Source: Larimichthys crocea (taxonomy: Eukaryota; Chordata; Actinopteri; Sciaenidae). Taken from it: DNA of 64,000 bases. Every line of letters starts with the position of its first letter. Positions within the stretch are counted from its first letter, which is position 1. The stretch spans positions 19,089,399-19,153,398 of the forward strand of contig NC_040025.1 in assembly GCF_000972845.2 (NCBI RefSeq), read 5' to 3'. Under the pieces are notes generated by a model. The model searched no databases and was not told the DNA's origin. It saw only the letters and a list, made by a program, of their open reading frames with translations. This document shows, piece after piece, positions 41,701-54,600 of the stretch. A program made the translations under genes and the position numbers.

Positions 41701-44700
41701 CTGTTTGAACATCTGTGCTTATTTTGGACCCTCACAGCTGCTGAGAGGTCAGCCCCAACCTTGGATTTGACCTTCTCCCCTCACCTCACCCCGCGGGGAT
41801 CCCCACTCCCTGCCTCCCCTGACCCTCCCTGCCAGGACACCCCCTCGCCAATCCTGCTGCTACCCAAACCTCAACCTACAGTCAGCAGTAAAGGAAACTT
41901 CAAGCCCTCTTCCTTGTACAGTGTGGAGAAGAAGCACGGCTCATCCAAGACGCTATCCATCCAGTCTGTCAACTCGATCCCTTCACTGACCCCCATACAT
42001 CAAACCTCCATTGGACCTAGTGTGGTAGAGGTAATACTGCACTCTCTGACACCCTACATATCGTGCTTCATATGTGGATTCTGTGTCAAAGAATAGAGCC
42101 ACATTCAGAGATTTCTTTAATGGACCATAATACCACATGCTCCCATTCATGATGTAGTGAATCTGGATGGTGTATAAAAAATGTGTTATAGACTAAAAGG
42201 TGTTTAATAACTCATCTTAGAGTTATATTCAGTTCACACGACTGGTGGAAAGTTCCCTGGTATTTCACGTGGTTATGTGATTCACACACCTTAACACTAC
42301 GCGGATGTCACTGACGTCAGTCAGCAGTCATGTGAGAAACACTGAAGTGACATGGAACATGAACATGGAATTTAAAGAAGTAGGTTTGTGACTTGGCTGA
42401 TAGAAATTCTCAGACCAGCTGAGAAAATGTGGTTAGAGAAAGTAAAGTACCACTTGCCACTTGAGTTTTCATGTTCTCTTTTTAAGCACTATATTGTATA
42501 TGTCATATTGAATCTCAACCTCAACTTCTAATACCAAGACATTCTTAGGGGTAAACGTGTGTAACCATGAGTCTGAATTCAACTTTTCCTGATAGATACA
42601 TCATGTAATTATGTAGATAATGTTGGAATTGTTCATGATGATCTGAACGATTAAGGAGCATGATTGAAATGACTAACTCCAGCCTGAGCAGATAATAGCA
42701 CTTCAACATTTCATCTGTGCCTCGTAATGCATCACAGAAAATGTCTTCATCCCTTTACTCTCACTAATCCATGACAGACGAGGCGATTAGATAACCACTA
42801 AATGACTCGCCGTATTTCTTCTTGTCCATCGTTTTCTCATCACTTTCTGTCCCTTCTCCATTCCTTGATTTGTTTCCAGACGAGTTTGACCCAGCAGTCC
42901 TCACCACCTCGGTCTCCTTTGGCTTTGTCCACTCTGCCCCTGTTGACATCCACACTCCTGGAGTTGGAGAAGCCGCCCATACCCATACCCTCTCCTCCTC
43001 AGTCACCATTACTTGAAGACACCGCACACAACTATGGCTTCAATTTTGATTTTAGTAAAGTGTCTTCAGTGAGCCTGTCATCCACTAAGTCATCCGTGTT
43101 CAGTATCAGAGTTAAGGACAGCTCCGCTGAAGTCCTTGATGTTGAAGAAGAGGTAGGACTTCACCACCCTGTAGGTTTTATGATTGCTTGATTATAATTT
43201 GATGGATAAATAGATGGACGGATGGGAGCACTGAAACCACTGATGAGTTACTGAGTTAATGTAATATTTAAATAGCTGTAGCCATCAAACAAACCACTAA
43301 TGCATCACTGTCCATCCTGATAGAAATCACCGCCTTCAGACCGAGGACGAAAGCCTGCACAGCTTCATGTTTCAGGTAAAAGACCTTTTGTGCTGAAGTC
43401 TGTCCCCAATGCGATGCCTCCTCTACACCTAAACAACATTGCAATAGTCATTTTAAGTACCACAGAGGAAGCCACTGATCTGTTTTAAAGGAACCCCCCG
43501 TGTTATGAAACAGTCGTACACTCGGTAATGCGTTACAACTGCTGGTTCTTGTCACAGGACCCACCCGCAAGCGGCACATCTCCTCATCCAGGGACTCTGA
43601 GGAAGACGAGAAGGAAGAGAAGAAGAAAAGCAAGATGAGAGGGCAGCGTTCTCCTCGAATGAAACCAAGGAAGTTATTCAAGTCCTGTAAGACATGTTAC
43701 TTGTACTAAGTAAATAGGTAATAAATTCAGTGTGCATTTACAAATGTTGAATGTTACGCTTTGTTCATAAACCAACAAAACGATTTTAGTTGTATTATTG
43801 TCTGCGTGGTAATCTGTAATTGAAGTCAACTGTTCATAACTTTTGTCTGTTACCGTCAGTCACTAAGAGTCAGGTGAGCCGAGTGATGTCTTCTTCCCAC
43901 ACGATGAGCTCCAGGCACTGGGAGGCTGAAGTTGAGAACGGAGACTTGGACATCGACGAGGATTTAGAGTTGCCAAAAAGTGCTGTAACCCCGAGTAACC
44001 TATGCCAGCAATTCAGCTCTGAGCTAAAGAAGAAGTTCCAGGTTGGACACACACACACACAACACACGTTCAAATCATCAACAGAGCAAGAGAATACTGA
44101 CGTAGTACATGACGTAGTTTCTGTTTTGATGTGTTTTGTATTAGGTATATTCTCACAACATCCCATGAGCACTTGATTTCTCTCCTTCAGCTCTGTTCTC
44201 ATGATCCTGAGATTGTCGTGATGACCTTACTGAACCAACCTCTCCATTATATGTGTTTGTATTCAGAAACGTTATCAGATGATGGAGGTCTACAACAAAC
44301 ATTCTTTGAAGACCGTCCAGCAACATGTCTCCTCCCTCAACGTGGAAGTTACCAAATACAGGTCAGTTAATTTGTAGTTAGTATCATACCAAAACACAGA
44401 CTTAACTATCTTTTCCATTCACTGCTTATGTTGCTTAACAGGTGAATGAATTGAATGAATAATAATGATGAAGTTAATATACAAACTTTTTTTTTTTACC
44501 ATTAATGTACAGCTTAATTTGATTTGCTCGTTGTCCGTCAGTGTACGTTTTGACGACTACACAACACACAGTCAGGATTCAGTGTTTTGCATATCTACAG
44601 TGATCTCTCTAAAGATACTTGTTTTGTTTGCCACTTCACTGGTTAATTCTCTGTCCTCTGTACAGGACTCAGAGGCTCGAACAGGTTCAGGGTGTCCTCT

Positions 44701-44804
44701 TGGAAGAGATCCATAAATTGGAGCAGGACGACACCGTGCTGAAAAACATGGAAAAAGACCTGACTGTATGCCACCGTGTCTTTGTCTCTCTGTATCTCTT
44801 ACTG

Positions 44805-44842
<38 letters not shown>

Positions 44843-47505
44843 TTGCTGTGTAACATTGTGGAGGAGAATGCAGAAAGTAATATTCAAAACAAAATGTCCA
44901 GTCATACAATATTCTGTTAAATGATAGCAACGAGATGAGATGATGAGTTTTTTTAATTTTATTTTTTATGTTGATTTGGTCAATACTCTGATCAGCGTTT
45001 GACCTCTGTCCTCTCACAGATGTACTGGAAAAAGCAGATCACGGCGTTCCATTCCTACCAGGACCGAGAAAACATGAGGTGAAATTTAGGCCTGCGTGTC
45101 TATGTGTGTTTGTGTGAGCGCTAAAAGATCCATGTTTTTCTGCCACGCTTTGATCAATGCTGTTGCCACAGGCTTAAACCCTTATACTCTGTAAAAGGTT
45201 GAATAGCACACTTGTTTATTCCAGGGAACATGGATTAAAAGGATTGACTTTAAAATTCATTTTTCCTCAGGCTTATCATATGGTAGATACGTACCCAACA
45301 GCATAAGCTATTTTTTTTTTGGAGGGAGTGCTTGAGAGTTCACTCATGTTTATTTATCAAACATTCCCTCTACCATTATCCAGCCAGACACTGCTGCTCT
45401 GACTGCAAAGGGCCTTCCTGTTATACCCAGGTTTCTCATAGTCAAAGTTAATAGGCATAACAAAATATAATAAGATTATCGAGGCTTTTAAAATGAATGA
45501 ACGGCTATGAAAGTACTTGATTTTTTTTGTGTGTTAATATAGAGCATCCAAATTCATGGATCCATTCATAAAGGGTAACTTTGTTATTTTCCACTGTTTT
45601 TTATGTCAGAGTAACATAATGGGTGCGAGCGCTGCAGCCAGCAGCCGTTAAACAAACTACAACCTAATCCTCATGGGCCATTGTGCACTGTCAGTGTGCG
45701 TCCATTAAAAGTGCTAACAATACATTCAAATATTTTCACTGTCATACCTGAATATTTAGCTGAGCAATGTGGATGAGGCATTTGAAGTCGATGCCTCTCT
45801 GGCCTTTATTTGAGCCGGAGTGTATGGATGGGGGTGGGGGTCGGGGTGGGGTTTCATAGGTCAGTACACAGGTGTTGTTCCTGTGGGTGCTGTGATCATA
45901 TGCCCATAGAGGCAATTTCCCAGGTCGGGTCAAGCCAAAAAAAAAAAAAAAAAAGTAGTAGTAGCAAGAACAGCACTTTTAATAGAGAGACCTATTTTGC
46001 CCACGAGGATTACAATGTGGTCCCTTTCATGGCTTTCCTGCAATACATGACCAAAACCAAAACTTCTCGTCCCCTTTAATCACTTTGTTGTTTCAGCATT
46101 CGGTTGAAAAACGTTACCTTCAACACGTATGATATGAGCACTGCTCTGTCATACATGTACGTGGCTGGCTAACAAATAATCTCTGGCTGACTTTGTTTTT
46201 TATTTGACCCCATTTATTGTTCCTCCTGGCCATATGAGCGTCTCAGTTCCATCTGTTGAAAAGCACCATGTAAATTACCCGATTGCCTCCATGATTCTGA
46301 GAGTTTGGTGTGCGAGCCATGGCCTCTATTTTTTGCCATTCTGCCTTACAGCACAGATTTTATGTGACATGATTCCAGGAAGTGACTATGGTCGTTGTAG
46401 CAAGGGCTTTCACTATATTTTGTCAGTAGTCTTAAGTACTTTGCCATCTTGTTGGGTGGTTACTTCTTTAACACAAAACTGTAGAATGTTTTTCTTATGC
46501 TCCCCCAGATTCATTCATCGTTCATCGACGTTGTTAGAAATGTGTTTTGGATTGTGAATCACTGACGTCCAACGAAGCAGCTCGGTGTTGAAAATTGCTG
46601 AGAAATATGAAAATCATGAAAAGAAAATCCAATACAACTTTAAATTAAGTCACTAATTTAAACAATTTTGACTTACCAAGTACTGTTATTGTGTGGTGAA
46701 TTAAATCCTTTCCACTCCAAGTGCAAGAAAATAGATTTAATGTTTATTAGTGTCCCCTTATCTGTCAGTATATTCACGTTTCCTTTACCTTTATCTTCTG
46801 TGTTTTCCCACCTTCTTCGGCTGCCTCCAGAAATGGGTCCCTGACCAAAGCCCTCCAGAGTAACGTGTGTCACAACGTGGAGTACGAAGAGAAAATATTC
46901 ACAAACCAGGTTTGATCCTTAGACCCGAACTTCACAGCTAACATCTAATGTGTGCTTCATATTGTTGCCCAAGTGTTAGATTTCTAATTAGCTGTGCAGA
47001 TCCATAGCTCAGTTACCTCGGAATGAAGAATCTTTATTTACAGTACATCTGTCCTTTAAATAGAACGTGTCACCTCCGCCTCTCGACCTGTCTGTCCAGT
47101 CATTTTTGCTGAGCTGGCTTTACAACATTTTGCTTATCTCATTGTCTCACGTGTCAACTCGTCCCCTGTGTGTCCATGACTGTCATATCCCGTGTTAGTG
47201 CCTCTAAATCCCTGCTGCTCTGCCTGCTGTTTTCAGATGTGCCTGATAAGAAAAGACATGAAGTCAGTTCAGGAGAGACTCCTCAGTCAGATGGTGAGTA
47301 GACATGATACATAGCTGACTCATCAGCAAGGATTAGACTGGAACAGTTGAGGTGTGTCCATTAACAAAGTGTGGAGAGAATTTACGACTCAGGTGATGAT
47401 GTGTACCGATTCCTGAATGTTTCTTTGTGCTTGTGTACCTTTTTGTAGCAAGAGGGGGAGATCCAGAGTGTGAAGAGAGGTCTACATGCTTTGTTTTTCC
47501 CCTGA
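30869..47505 (+). CDS. sycp2: Synaptonemal complex protein 2 (SYCP2), 46 coding exons
   Basis: A chromosome-axis (lateral element) protein of meiotic prophase that binds SYCP3 and is needed for synapsis and fertility. The exon lengths total 4878 bases, giving 1625 residues (human SYCP2 is 1530), with all phases consistent from the ATG at 30869 to the TGA at 47503-47505. The exons are listed in three blocks below. Recognisable parts: [20 protein letters not shown] at the start, the ARM-like and Spt16M-like N-terminal domains, [18 protein letters not shown], the central motif [11 protein letters not shown] then VSWLRE, and a C-terminal coiled coil. Intron 3 appears to be of AT-AC type and intron 32 has a GC donor. 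Start choice: MAPSQDAQ is the only short exon in phase upstream of exon 2. Confidence 0.95.
34332..43686 (+). CDS. sycp2: sycp2 exons 16-39: long disordered middle region
   Basis: Exons: 34332-34418, 34839-34947, 36267-36424, 36505-36573, 36760-36823, 36925-36970, 37111-37181, 37284-37711, 37808-37926, 38034-38073, 38155-38216, 38308-38356, 38463-38506, 38609-38666, 38944-39109, 39245-39309, 39404-39580, 39955-40113, 40571-40666, 40858-41014, 41738-42030, 42880-43152, 43323-43374, 43558-43686. The product is rich in Ser, Lys and Pro. Conserved islands are [25 protein letters not shown], and [11 protein letters not shown] with VSWLRE. A highly charged [12 protein letters not shown] stretch is near the end. 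Exact ends of exons 25, 34 and 35 are ambiguous by 3 or 6 bases because of repeated AG acceptors. Confidence 0.85.
34988..35839. mobile_element. Non-autonomous DNA transposon (MITE) in sycp2 intron 17
   Basis: Two terminal inverted repeats of 57 bases, 34988-35044 and 35783-35839, match at 54 positions; each begins CAGTTTTTCTCCATTGG. The right side is followed by TA. The element is 852 bases long and contains no transposase frame. The CAGTTTTT start resembles the element at 39-762, so both may belong to one Tc1/mariner/pogo-like group. Confidence 0.8.
38677..38717. repeat. TG dinucleotide microsatellite in a sycp2 intron
   Basis: About twenty TG units begin eleven bases after the end of exon 29 (38666). 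They are simple sequence and likely polymorphic. Confidence 0.9.
43860..47505 (+). CDS. sycp2: sycp2 exons 40-46: C-terminal coiled coil
   Basis: Exons: 43860-44041, 44267-44361, 44666-44765, 45020-45078, 46831-46909, 47237-47293, 47449-47505. They encode about 210 residues of heptad-like sequence ([66 protein letters not shown]) and end [10 protein letters not shown]. In mammals this region forms the SYCP2-SYCP3 hetero-coil; the same role is inferred. The intron from 45079 to 46830 is large and holds a G-rich cluster. Confidence 0.9.
44809..44840. repeat. CA dinucleotide microsatellite in a sycp2 intron
   Basis: Sixteen CA units lie 44 bases after the end of exon 42. Confidence 0.9.
45830..45851 (+). 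other. G-quadruplex-type G-rich cluster
   Basis: Four runs of 4-5 guanines are separated by one or two bases (G5 T G5 TC G4 T G4) in sycp2 intron 43. This fits the usual four-stranded-DNA pattern with very short loops. Confidence 0.7.
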
Positions 47506-47884
47506 TGGGACCCATCATGGGTTTCAGTTGAACAAAGTCCTGCCAAAGGTCTCTACACTCTAAACAAGGTTGTGTATTTCACCGCACGGCGCACGCTGCA
47601 TTGTGTGCTTCAGCTGTGCTCATTTCATTTCAGAGTGTTTGCCTGAAGTGTTGATTTTTCCAGGCTCTGCTTTTATTGAACGTGGGCGTGTTTGGTTTAT
47701 TCTGACCTGGATGTGTTGTTGCTTTATGTTTATGTTTTTATTACAAATGTTCCTATTCTAATTAATATTTATTATTTGATCAAATTAATGAATTCAGTCA
47801 TTTTAAGCGTTCTTTGAAAGTAAGTACAGGTAATAGGTGTTTTCCATGTCTTAAGTTTTCTTGGTGCTGTGATATTTTTTTGGA

Positions 47885-47890
47885 TTTATT
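47885..47890 (-). promoter_or_regulatory. Candidate polyadenylation signal of phactr3
   Basis: AATAAA on the minus strand, 765 bases after the phactr3 stop. It lies upstream of the candidate sycp2 signal, so the two 3' UTRs would overlap. A second copy is at 47768-47773. Confidence 0.4.
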
Positions 47891-47994
47891 CATGTTGGTT
47901 AGTTAAGTACTGGAAAAACTAAATATTTAAAATGTTAGGTAATCAATTGTTTGTTTGTTTTTTTAATCCTCTTCAACCTGAGTTTTAATTAAAA

Positions 47995-48000
47995 AATAAA
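47995..48000 (+). promoter_or_regulatory. Candidate polyadenylation signal of sycp2
   Basis: AATAAA about 490 bases after the sycp2 stop. No earlier copy was noticed on this strand. Confidence 0.45.
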
Positions 48001-48654
48001 AAAGGTGTGAAAGAAGAGAGAAGTCATTTTTAAAAAAGACCTTGTATTTTGAAGACAAGAAGTGCTTACAAAGGTATTTCTCTTTTCAGTGAAGACATCA
48101 ACGGTCTCATTCAGATTGACATACTGTATGTACAGTTAATATCAAATTCATCCCCAAATACCACCTGCCCCAGACTGCACAGTCTTTACACAGTCCAAGT
48201 GACACATTATTCATCAGTTAAGAAAAGGTGAAGCTGGTCACATGCACAACTTCCTCCCACTACACGGATTCACGCCGTCTTGTCAAAGGAGTCCATGAAA
48301 TAGTACAAAAAAAAAAAACAACACTGACTGACAAGATTGTTTTTCCCCCCTCCGCTCTCACCCCGAGAGTCAGAGGCTCCACAAAAGTCTTCTTCACACC
48401 AGCCAGCTTCCACGTGGCGACATTCAGCAGTCTCCAGGACACACTGCCGCAAACATTACCGTCATCTCCTCTCCCACACCCGCTCCCCTCATACTCGTGA
48501 TATGATAGTCAAAGGGTGCTGGAAGAATGTTTAAAGACGCGCCGAAGACAAAAAAGGCTCCAGGCTTCTTCGGACTGTCACCGCTGAGCAGCTTCTAGCA
48601 GCTTCAGAAAATTTCCACGCTCAGCATTTCTTCACAGAAGAAAACTCCCTGTTT

Positions 48655-51600
48655 TCATGGTCGGTGGAACCTGGAGAGACAAAACATGCAGTGAGACGGT
48701 GTAAAAGGAGCAGAGGGTGCCTTTGTCATCATGTGATCATATGATTGGGGGTTATTAATCAGCTCCGTGGAGCTATTTTTAGCACAGCCAGTAAATGCGG
48801 TGAGGGGGCTGAACACGTACTCGCATCCCATGGTCCCTCTGGGTCACTGTTACAACTCACAACAAGGACCCCTGCTTTCCAGACAAGCTTAGCCAAGGAC
48901 ACCTTGGCATTTTATCATTTCTCTCTGCTCAGCAGCACGAGCTCTCCAGAGGACAGCATCCTTACAGTACACCCCCACCCTTTTTAAAGCACTCCCATCT
49001 ATCTTTAGCTCCTCTGTGTTCTCTGGATGAGCAAGGAGAGCTAAATATAGACCACGGCTGGCCAGAATAGAAAACATGCAATCCCAAACACATACACACA
49101 GACATATGCTTGTGAATACTGACCTCGTTAGGTGTTTGCTTGAGGCGTGCACTTCCATCTCGGTGCTTTTAAATTCGTTCAGCTCTTTTCGGATTGCAGC
49201 CTGTGGGGGAGAGGAAAAAAAAACAAGCATTAGTGCATCCCTAAGTACTTCCCGAGCCATTGGGGTGCTGCAACCTTTGAACGCTAAAAGTGACAGCAGG
49301 AGGAAGAGAGAATATAATCAGCCTAAAAATAAAAAAATAAACTAAAGGGAACAGGGGGATTTGGTGAGATAAGCTGATGACAGCAACGTGATGCATCATG
49401 CTCGGTGAGCAATAGGTCATAGAATTTTGGGGGATTTTGTTATCAGTCTGACCTAAATATTGAACTCATTTTAGGTGATAAGTGCTGACGTGTGTGGCTG
49501 GTATATGAAAAGGTTTCTTCACTGTCACACAGCATTTGTCCATACAAACACACATACCTTGTCTGCTGCTGAGAGCCGAGTCCAGGGTTTGTCTGCTCTC
49601 CTGTCATAGTCCTGAGCTTTGGCAACCTCCACGTAGTCACTGAAGCGGATCAGAATCTTTCTGTCTCGTAGTTCATCTACTGTGGGTCGCTGGTTGAGCT
49701 GGAACACACAAGAAGATGGACAGACATTCAATTTGATGTTACTGCCGTGCAGTGTGAATGAGTCAGAGTCTGCCATGTGCTGTGTGTTTGTTAGTTTTGG
49801 TGTTAGTCTCATGTAAATACCTGGGAAAATACTCAATCACACAATATTGTACCTTTCTGTTTAGCCGCTGTTTGATCTCCCTCCTCTCCTCTTGCTCTGT
49901 CTGGTCGTTTCTCTCTGGGGGGGGAAAAAAAGAAGATAGCCAAATTTTAAAAAATCATATTATACAGGCATATTTAAAAAAATAAATACATAAAAAACAA
50001 TAACTGAAAATATAAATAATTAGGGAGCATCTTCAAACAGTAATGTAATACATTTGTGAACATATATAAGCCTGAGCAGGTTTATCCTGCTTTAAATCTC
50101 TGTACAAATTCACTTCCCACCAGCTTTCACAGTGAAGAGAAGGAAAGTGCACTCATGCGTCCTTTTGCTCCTGAATAATGAACCACACTGGACAATCCGT
50201 GCTATTATTGTTATTATTATAAGTGTTGTTTGTTTTCTTTTTTTACACATATATGGAGCTACAATATAGAATTGAGGTAGTTTGGAAACATGATTGAACT
50301 TACGTTTCAAGATGTTCCGACTCTCCAGCTCCTCCACATTCGGTCTCTGGCTCAGCCTCCTGCGGAGAAACACCAAAACCACGTTTTGAACCATTTTTGA
50401 CTCCAGCTGTCTGTCCCCTGTCCTCTTTATCCTCTTTAAACCGGCTGTAGTTTCTTCACTGTGCGCGTTCTCGAGAGGAATCCCCTATGTCTCCATCTCG
50501 CATCCAAACCGCGGCTGTGCTGCTTGGGCAGAGGCGCTCCCCACATCTGGAATAACCGATGAAGAGCCAAATTCTCTCTCTGTTTTGAGAATTCTCCACC
50601 AAAATTTATTTCCCGTTTTCGAGATGCTGCATCTCAGGTGCAGCTGACGTGTTGCGATCAGCAGCTCAGGCACTCCTCTCTACTATCCGCCTCAGACTAC
50701 AGGCGCTTTTCAACTGGGTCGTGATGAGCTGCTGGGGTGCGACTCCCCTTGTTTCCCTGGTTACTGCATGCATAATTTGTAGTGGGAGGAGCTTGATGGG
50801 CTCCCACTCACGGCATCCCCAACCTCCTCCTGATGTGCACTGGGCTACTGGCACAGTCATTCTACCCACGTTGCACCAGCTCATTTTATTTTTAGTCACG
50901 TATAACACAGTTGTTGTTTTTTAAGGGAGGAAAATAACTCTTTCATTTCAAACAGGGGATAAAATATTCAAATACCAAAGCTTATCTTACGTTTAATACA
51001 ATTCCAATATGCTCTTTATTTGTTGACTAAGTTTAAACATTCATATCACACTTTGTACATTTATTTCAAGCTGTCTCTTCACCATCAAAGCGTCCTAAAG
51101 GTCTTTTAGAATCTAATGTATTCCCGGAGTGCTGTGTGCGTGTGAACTATTCATACTTTGTCTAAATTATAAATGTGAGCTGCACAACAGGACTCGGCTC
51201 CAGACAGCATGTGGCACACCCCACTGCACACCTCCAGAGGTTGAAAGGACAGAGAGGGCAGAATGCCACCACACAGCAGGACTCTCTTTATCCCCTTTAC
51301 CCCAAGATAATATTGGACACTTTATAGTTCTGTCCTGTAAAGGATCAAAGTTAGGTCACGACACCCACAAAGCAGGCGGACCAATGTGGGTACCCACTGG
51401 GTAGATGGGCATTTAGGTGTGGGACTAAAAACCACAACTGATACCGCCATTTAAATAGAAATAAGTACCAGTACTGGACTGAGTGTCATGTAATGAATCC
51501 GTGTCTTCGATTTGTTCTCTACATCTCTTCTACATCAGTGAAGCAACATTGGCTGAGGAAAGAAAGCTGGCTGCACAGAAGCTAAATCACACTTGTACAT

Positions 51601-54600
51601 ATCTGTACACTAATGAAGCCAGCTCACAATCTGTGTTAATTAACACATGCATGACTACATCCAGCAACAGCATGAGGAATAATTCAACAGTTTGACTCCT
51701 CTTCTGAGAAACATAAAAATAGTTGGAAGTTGTCAGAACACTTTCATCCATTTTCAATTTTTGCATCTTCTTTCTCTGTCTTGGATAAAATAAAATAAAA
51801 AGTGGAACCCTTTAGTAGTTTTGAATCAAATCAGACATGTTTCATGCCACTACTGTCAAATCTGATGAGGTGTGGAACAGCCCAACACGACCACTCCTTG
51901 TCTTCACGACTCTCTGCAAAACAAACCAAGAGACAAAGTGTTCCACAGCTCTTACAGTATTACACTTTAAACAGATGAAACTGAAAATCACTTCCAAAGC
52001 CCCAGTGAATACGACCATCTACCGTATTATTGACCTGGTCGCTGAGTTGCTTAGCAACAACACTTGGTATCTTTGAGAGAAAAGAGTCCTCCCACAGAAA
52101 TTCTCAATTCTCCCTAGCAACACACTAATGGAGATTTCACCATTACACACAGCGCTGTATGTGCTTTGAGAGTCTGTGGCTATTTTTAGAAACAGACCCC
52201 CGTCTCTTTTTTTCACCGTCTTTGTCCGCAAGCTGAATAAAGCAGAGATCACTGTCAATATTAAACGCTATTTCAATAAGAAAGTCAGAGTCACTTCTTT
52301 GTGAGCCAGATGAGTCACATATTACTCTGTGCCACTCGCAGGAGATAGAAGATGCTTTTTTTAAATACAAGTATAATATATTACTATGAGACTACACATT
52401 GGCTTTTTGTGCCAGTTTCTCACCCACTGCTCTCTACATCCGGGTTTAATTGCTGAAATAGAGAGTTTGAGAGGTATCCCCCGAATATCATGATGACGCA
52501 TTAACGCCTGTTGGCAAAAAGGTTTCCATTTGCTACTCAGGATGTTCTGAGAGTTAGAATAGGAAGTGTAACCATGCCAGCCAACGGAAGAATGAAAAAT
52601 TATAACAAAAGAAAAAAAACTAGGAGTGGGTGGCAGAGGCTTCCAGTCTTTTATATCAGCTGCCAACTGCACAAGAAGACAAAATTGGCCATTCAAAGCT
52701 TTCTTCCTTTTTCAAATACAGTAGCGGACCCCCTTCTGTCCCCCCCTCCCCATATTATTTCTGCTGATATAACTCCCCGACAGCACATTTGTGGAAAAGA
52801 GGGGAGTGCATGGGGAGATGCATTATTGAACAGTGTCAGCAGCTAAGATTAGAAACAGCAGAGTGTGGCTGCAGAACAAGTGCCAGGCGGGGAGTCTATC
52901 TAAAGATAGAAAGGTCATCTATCACTGACACAATGGACAGACAAGGTGTCACTATCCACCATAAGTCCTGATGGCATTTTATGCCTGATCGGCAGCATAT
53001 GTAACAGTAGGTTTTCATTTTCAGGTTCAGATTGAATCTATAGTGGGAGTCACTCGGAGAAATCCAGAGGAGTGTGTGATGGATTGTTTTGTCATTCACT
53101 ATGAATTCTCAGGGGGAATGAGCCGCCCCCCATCCCCTTTCTTCACCATTCTGAGCTATATTTAGCCAGGATTTCTTCCTAAAATGGTGCAGCTTGACTT
53201 CAATTTATTCATATACTGCACTGTTGGATGAAAAGGCTTTTTTTTCTTGCCAAGTGTAGGTGAAGGAATAATATTTAAATAACTTATTTAGAGCCTTGGG
53301 CTTTTACAGATTATAGCTGTGATAATACCTCAGAACAAATCAAAACAGCAAACTGGAACAGCTGTCTTTTTATGAAGCCTTCTACATTTTACACAGTCTC
53401 TAAAATCATGGAGCAAGGCAAAGGTAATTTTCCAGCAGCGTCAGCATGAAGCACACATAAAGCTGAGCTCATTAGTCTGTCCTTGTAGAGACATTTAAAC
53501 AGATATAAATCAAAACAGAGTAAATCGGTTGAACCCAGTGCTAGTGCAGAACTAGGTTTTTATATAACAAGCAGCTTTTCTCGCCTCTGTGCTACAAGTG
53601 GAACGCTCCATCCTCACCTTTACATAAGCTGTTTGCTCGTGAACCTCTGAACACCTTTTCTCAAGTAACAATAAAGATGTGTTCTTCCAGTTAATCTAAG
53701 AATAGATCAGGGAGGCAGTATTCTTAGTTGTCTCACAGACAGACGATAGATCTTGTTTTCGAGAAAGTGTGGGTGGTGCTCTGTGCTCGGTCGTGTTATT
53801 GCACAGCAAGTTATGTAACTCTGTGGTGTGCCCCGGTTTGATACTCTGGTGTTAAAATACCCGGGTCTTGTGACACATTCACACACGAGACCGCTTATGT
53901 CAGTCTCTGGACACTACGTTTCTCAGTTGTATTAGAAAATCCAGGTTTATTAACGTCCTGACAGAGGAACACAGATGCATCTGTCTGTACTTGTTGCACT
54001 ACAGAAACCTAGATTGTTCTTTTGAAAGCATCCACAAGTTTCCTCATCACGTGTGTTTTTTTGTGCCAAATGATTTCTGGGGCATGAATAGATATACCAT
54101 TTCTCCACATTAGGGAATCTTCTCAGTGGTAGTTAAAATGATTAAGTGCTGTGCTGGAATATAATAGAGACGCTTCACAGCCTTGAGTAAAAAGTATTAT
54201 ACGGAGACAGTCTCCTCTGAGCAGTAGCAGATTACACAACATAAATCAAGTCTGTGCAAAACAACAACATAATCCGCTTAGATCTGATTTTTTATCTCAC
54301 CTCCTCTTACTGTAGGGTGTTATGTCACTGAAGCAATTAAGCATATAGGTTTACCCAGCCAAAATCAATTGTCCAAAGCTGTCATGGGTGCAGGTTTCCA
54401 TTGTTGCAACAAGATTACCACAGAAACCACTAACTAACTGCAGAGTCATATTAAGGGATTGTAGCTAAAAAGGTATACAGTGTGATTAAAACATTCCATG
54501 TCTATCACAAGACGAAATACATTTTAAAACCTGGTGTTCAACAATGATCATGGAAAGGTTTAATTAATTAATCAACAAATACATCACTAACATGGCAGAG

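Larger units (their letters stand above)
47506..48654. other. Convergent 3' untranslated regions of sycp2 and phactr3
   Basis: The two stop codons face each other across 1.15 kb. Candidate polyadenylation signals for the two strands cross over. No coding exon was recognised. Confidence 0.55.

Noticed and set aside
46204..46557. Plus-strand open frame of 117 codons inside sycp2 intron 43
   Set aside because: It has no splice sites in phase with the flanking exons and no family similarity that I can see.
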